A stretch of DNA of 50,801 bases, taken from Desulfosporosinus sp. (GTDB taxonomy: Bacteria > Bacillota > Desulfitobacteriia > Desulfitobacteriales > Desulfitobacteriaceae). The position numbers and the translations under genes were made by a program. The stretch lies in contig JARLHV010000043.1 in NCBI GenBank assembly GCA_031292055.1, positions 1 to 50,801 on the forward strand, read 5' to 3'. Below are positions 43,075-50,801 of this stretch, one piece after another (within the stretch, counting starts at the first letter, position 1; each line of letters begins with the position of its first letter). The notes beneath the pieces are model-generated. The model saw only the letters and a program-made list of their open reading frames with translations, was not told where the DNA came from and searched no databases.

Positions 43075-44325
43075 TTAATCCTCACGAACAATACAGGCGC
43101 CCAAGCGCGAAAGTTTTTCCTCTACCTTCTCATAACCTCGATCAATGTGCTGAATCCCACGAATACTGGTTGTCCCTTCCGCTGTCAAAGCGGCTAGTAT
43201 TAAAGCGGCTCCGGCTCGTAAATCAGTCGCCGTTACTGGTGCCGCATTCAGACGTTGTATACCATGGACGATAGCACTTCGCCCTTCAATCTTGATATCT
43301 GCCCCCATGCGTTTTAGCTCATCGACATGCATAAAGCGATTTTCAAATACGGTCTCCGTAATCAAACCCGTCCCGTTGGCTCGGGTTAGAAACCCCATAA
43401 ACGGAGCCTGAAGATCCGTCGGGAAGCCAGGATGAACTTGAGTTTTTATATCTACCGCATTATAGATACCATTGCCGCTAATGCGAATTCCGTCGTCTTC
43501 TTCCATCATCCGGATTCCGGCCTCTTCCATTTTGGCAATTAACGGTTTGAGATGATCGGCAATTACATTTTGAACCAGGACATCTCCGCCAGTTGCAGCT
43601 GCCATAAGTAGATAACTTCCGGCTTCAATACGATCAGGAATCACGGTATGCACGGTGCCATGAAACTCCCGTACTCCTTCAATATGAATGATACTTGTAC
43701 CAGCGCCACGAACTTTGCCGCCCATCTCATTCAAAAAGGTTGCTAAGTCTACAATCTCCGGCTCTTGTGCAGCATTTTCGATCAGCGTTGTCCCTTGGGC
43801 CATTGCAGCAGCCATCATAATATTTTCGGTTGCTCCAACGCTTGGAAAATCAAGGTATATTCGAGCTCCCTTCAAACCTTTAGTCGAGACGTCCAAGAAG
43901 CCATGATCCATTTTAACCTCTGCCCCTAAAGCCTCTAATCCCTTCAAATGCCAATTAATGGGGCGAGAACCGATCGCACACCCACCCGGGTGAGAAATAC
44001 GCACATGCCCTTTGCGAGCCAGTAGAGATCCCATAGTTACAATTGACGCTCTCATCTGAGAAACAAGGTCATAGGGGGCCTCTATGCAATCTATCTCACG
44101 GGCATGGATTTTCAGAGTCGAACCATTGCGCTCAACTGTTGCACCCAAAGCCGATATTACCTGATTCATTACATTAACATCCAACAAGTCTGGCGCATCC
44201 TCAAGTTGAATGGATTCGGCACATAGTAAACTTGCAGCTATAATTGGAAGTATAGCATTTTTGGCTCCACTTACAGTGATCGTCCCCTCAAGTGGTTTGC
44301 CGCCTGTGATCGTAAGCTTACTCAA
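43075..44325 (-). CDS. murA: UDP-N-acetylglucosamine 1-carboxyvinyltransferase
   Basis: MurA transfers enolpyruvate from PEP to UDP-GlcNAc, the first step of peptidoglycan precursor synthesis. The PEP-binding catalytic Cys116 is in HPGGCAIGSRPIN, so fosfomycin sensitivity is expected. N-terminal SGAKNAILPIIAASLL and the C-terminal GYEKVEEKLSRLGA are typical. 416 aa. The TTG start at 44325 has a distant GGGGG. It lies between ywmB and spoIID, so it corresponds to murAA. Confidence 0.97.
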   Translation of the reverse strand: MSKLTITGGKPLEGTITVSGAKNAILPIIAASLLCAESIQLEDAPDLLDVNVMNQVISALGATVERNGSTLKIHAREIDCIEAPYDLVSQMRASIVTMGSLLARKGHVRISHPGGCAIGSRPINWHLKGLEALGAEVKMDHGFLDVSTKGLKGARIYLDFPSVGATENIMMAAAMAQGTTLIENAAQEPEIVDLATFLNEMGGKVRGAGTSIIHIEGVREFHGTVHTVIPDRIEAGSYLLMAAATGGDVLVQNVIADHLKPLIAKMEEAGIRMMEEDDGIRISGNGIYNAVDIKTQVHPGFPTDLQAPFMGFLTRANGTGLITETVFENRFMHVDELKRMGADIKIEGRSAIVHGIQRLNAAPVTATDLRAGAALILAALTAEGTTSIRGIQHIDRGYEKVEEKLSRLGACIVRED

Positions 44326-44435
44326 ATTCTTAAGACACCCCCTGTTCTAGGTTTTCATTACGTCCGGTCTAGTAGGTATTCTCGTTGTGCTGTTATTTAT
44401 CCTGCTTATTTCGACTATTTTCCTTATAAAACGCT

Positions 44436-45104
44436 CTAAAACTCCTCCAGTAAGGCAGGAATTGCCAGCACTGTTTGCCCTGCAGTTTTCTCCCCACGGC
44501 AAAGTAATTGGATGTTAATCCGATCTTGACCGGCCATGACACTCGTTTTAAAATTGTTTTGATAGGCAGCGATGGAAAGCAAGTTACCCATCAAGGCCCA
44601 CTGCGCAGGGAGGGCATTTGTCTGGCTCAGATAAGCAGAAATATCTATTGCCTGAGGAACACGCTCATCTAAATAGATTCGCCCACCTGTTTTGCTGAGT
44701 TCCTGAGCCATAATAGTATACCATGAATACAACTTACTTTCCTCGTTTTTATCTATAGGACGGTGTCCTGATAGAGTTACGGCAGTTTTCCCACTTTCTG
44801 TCTGTAACTCTTTATAGTCCCAACTCCAATCAGGTAATGGTCCTTTTGTCCAAATTTCAAGCGGAATGTCTCCATTTTCAGACCATATTATCAGGCTGAC
44901 CTCTGCTTCCTTCGTCAGCACTGCCCCAGAATTCAAAAGTAAGGGCACCTTAGTCTGGGAGTTCTTAGCCGTATCTTCGGAAAGCATCCCGAACCGAAAA
45001 ACATATATCCCGATGCTGAATGCTAAAATACAAGCGATGAGTGTAATTATTTTTTTTCTGTAACTATTCTGTTTTAACTCCTCTATCTCTATACCAACAA
45101 GCAT
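44436..45104 (-). CDS. ywmB: YwmB-family protein
   Basis: This is a poorly characterised Firmicutes family with a TATA-box-binding-protein-like fold, found between the atp operon and murA in B. subtilis. An N-terminal membrane segment (about 14-34; KKIITLIACILAFSIGIYVF) would place the rest (to residue 222) outside the membrane. The frame reads through TKGPLPDWSWDYKEL and SGHRPIDKNEESKLYSWYTI. I choose ATG 45104 with GAGG 8 nt upstream over the frame to 45173. The gene-order match supports the name; the function is unknown. Confidence 0.8.
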   Translation of the reverse strand: MLVGIEIEELKQNSYRKKIITLIACILAFSIGIYVFRFGMLSEDTAKNSQTKVPLLLNSGAVLTKEAEVSLIIWSENGDIPLEIWTKGPLPDWSWDYKELQTESGKTAVTLSGHRPIDKNEESKLYSWYTIMAQELSKTGGRIYLDERVPQAIDISAYLSQTNALPAQWALMGNLLSIAAYQNNFKTSVMAGQDRINIQLLCRGEKTAGQTVLAIPALLEEF

Positions 45105-45201
45105 GTTGAAGACCTCTTTCTCAATCCTTCTAGGCTTAGCCATAGCTTTACCAAATACTGAGAAAGTTAACATACTTAATCTTGAAAAAGAAAATAAAAA
45201 G

Positions 45202-45227
45202 AAAAAGGCCCGCTAAGCGGCCTTTTT
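45202..45227 (-). terminator. Terminator of atp operon
   Basis: AAAAAGGCC and GGCCTTTTT arms with a GC-containing loop are followed by CTTTTTATTTTC on the minus strand, 38 nt past atpC. Confidence 0.9.
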
Positions 45228-45264
45228 CTTATCTAATGACGACACTATGTCTAAACACCTAGAA

Positions 45265-45672
45265 CTACTTTTTGCCCTCTGTTGCTTCAATACGTGCTGT
45301 TGCTCTACGCAGCGCATACTCAGCTCGTCGCACGTCGATTTCGTTGGTACGTGCCGCCAAGCGTTTTATCGCCCGTTCTTTGGCTTCTACAGCGCGAGCA
45401 AGATCAATTTCTTCACTCAGCACAGCAGTATCAGCAAGAACTATCGTAGAATTTTCAATAACTTCAACAAATCCTCCCGTAACTGCCGCACGTCTAACTG
45501 AGCCGTTTACGGTGTAACGTATGACGCCGATATCCATACCTGCAATTAAGGGTGCGTGGTTCGGTAAAATCCCTAATTCACCTAATCCGCCGGGAAGAAC
45601 AACAAACTCAACATCTTCCTTCAATACGTCTCCTTCAGGAGAGACAATGCGTAGTGAGAATGTTCCTGCCAT
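45265..45672 (-). CDS. atpC: ATP synthase F1 subunit epsilon
   Basis: Epsilon couples gamma rotation to the c-ring and inhibits ATP hydrolysis through its C-terminal helices. The N-terminal beta-sandwich (residues 1-85, LRIVSPEGDVLKEDVEFV, LPGGLGELGILPNHAPLI) and C-terminal helical hairpin (about 88-135) are both present. 135 aa. ATG 45672 is 4 bp below atpD. It is the last gene of the operon. Confidence 0.98.
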   Translation of the reverse strand: MAGTFSLRIVSPEGDVLKEDVEFVVLPGGLGELGILPNHAPLIAGMDIGVIRYTVNGSVRRAAVTGGFVEVIENSTIVLADTAVLSEEIDLARAVEAKERAIKRLAARTNEIDVRRAEYALRRATARIEATEGKK

Positions 45673-45675
45673 GGC

Positions 45676-47954
<2,279 letters not shown>

Positions 47955-47978
47955 CTCGTTCACCTACTCCTTTTTAAT

Positions 47979-50054
<2,076 letters not shown>

Positions 50055-50058
<4 letters not shown>

Positions 50059-50552
50059 TGCATTTCCCCTACCTCTTGAATAAATTGCTCAATGAGTTTT
50101 CCTTGGCCCTTCATGTCCAGCTTTTGTCGAATAATTTTCTCAGCCACTAAGATTGATAAATCTGCGACTTGCGCCTTAACATCGGAAATCGCCCGGTCAC
50201 GTTCGCGTTCAATATCTACAAGGGCAGATTTTTTAATTTTTTCTGCTTCCTCATGAGATGCCGCCAAAATTTCGCTCGCACGAGTTTCGCTGACCTTTGT
50301 AGCTTTGGCAATCACATCTTGGGCTTCCTGGCGAGCTTTGCGCATTTCTTCTTGGTATTCGCGTTTGATTTGATCCGCCTGTTTGCGTTCATTTTCTGCC
50401 TGAGCAAGCATGGATTCAATGCCACTCCGCCGTGTTTCCATCATTTTCATTAATGGACCCCAAGCTTTTGCACTGAGCAGCCAGACGAGCAACAGGAAAG
50501 AAACTATCATTACCACAAACGTATAGTCGAATTGAATAGGATTCCCACCCAA
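50055..50552 (-). CDS. atpF: ATP synthase F0 subunit b
   Basis: This is the peripheral stalk subunit. One membrane helix (about 9-27, FVVMIVSFLLLVWLLSA) is followed by a long charged helix (28-150) rich in Glu/Lys/Arg/Ala for the dimeric right-handed coiled coil. 165 aa. The TTG start at 50552 follows GGGGGG. A strong hairpin lies between it and the upstream c-subunit gene. Confidence 0.97.
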
Positions 50553-50598
50553 TGGTCTACCCCCCCCTCGAGTATGATAACGTCAGAATGATTTTTTT

Positions 50599-50624
50599 CA
50601 AGGGGGAACTTTCGTTCCCCCTTG
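50599..50624 (-). other. Intercistronic hairpin between atpE and atpF
   Basis: A perfect 11-bp stem (CAAGGGGGAAC and complement) with a TTTC/GAAA tetraloop. On the minus strand an A-run, not a U-run, follows it, so it is not a standard terminator. It probably shields the 3' end of atpE mRNA or directs processing, raising c-subunit output. Confidence 0.75.
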
Positions 50625-50661
50625 AATTAAGATGGGTCTAGCTTTTGCCCATCACGCAAGC

Positions 50662-50801
<140 letters not shown>

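Overview
The window looks like a chromosomal segment of an anaerobic, endospore-forming Firmicute of the Peptococcaceae/Desulfitobacteriaceae type; a Desulfosporosinus or Desulfitobacterium relative is my best guess, from protein flavour and gene order only. Supporting evidence: the sporulation genes spoIID, spoIIQ-like and spoIIID next to mbl and murA; the Bacillus/Clostridium-type rapZ-yvcK-whiA block; AGGAGG-type ribosome sites with many TTG and GTG starts; and an F-type ATP synthase operon. Almost everything is on the minus strand. Only a small holin-like gene (18714-19052) and a GT4 glycosyltransferase (37766-38908) are on the plus strand. I see no rRNA, tRNA, CRISPR array, insertion sequence or phage.

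Layout, left to right. 1-931: no intact gene; a decayed reading frame and a perfect 26-bp inverted repeat. 932-8754: a probable minus-strand operon read as radical SAM gene, orphan solute-binding lipoprotein, rapZ, yvcK, whiA, rpoN. A textbook -24/-12 sigma-54 promoter lies directly upstream (8802-8817). 8861-11886: a polysaccharide deacetylase with Pro-Glu-Lys repeats, an FMN alpha-hydroxy-acid dehydrogenase and a HAD phosphatase. 12120-16998: uvrB-uvrA. 17232-20106: sugar-binding lipoprotein, holin-like protein, P-loop ATPase. 20297-24288: ftsE-ftsX-M23 activator-ctpA, a cell-wall hydrolysis module. 24528-26295: split transketolase. 26355-29986: secA-prfB, with prfB needing a +1 programmed frameshift. 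30189-31080: hpf and a cold-shock gene. 31216-33640: a polar amino-acid ABC transporter, with a cluster of DnaA-box-like sites upstream. 34057-36962: comFA, comFC and a zinc-ribbon gene. 37134-39668: fabZ and two glycosyltransferases. 39659-45104: ywmB-murA-spoIID-spoIIQ-spoIIID-mbl, in the B. subtilis order. 45265-50801: atpE(partial)-F-H-A-G-D-C; atpB and atpI probably lie just beyond the right edge.

The most unusual signals are: (1) the sigma-54 promoter feeding an operon whose last gene is rpoN itself; (2) arrays of degenerate 7-bp tandem repeats filling several intergenic gaps, most strikingly yvcK-whiA; (3) five DnaA-box-like sites in 88 bp in front of an amino-acid transporter; (4) a SpoIIQ-like LytM domain that keeps its zinc ligands but has lost both catalytic histidines; (5) a RapZ whose Walker A lysine is arginine; and (6) a hairpin without a U-tract between atpE and atpF. 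Gene identities come from recognising motifs and gene order; no database search was possible.
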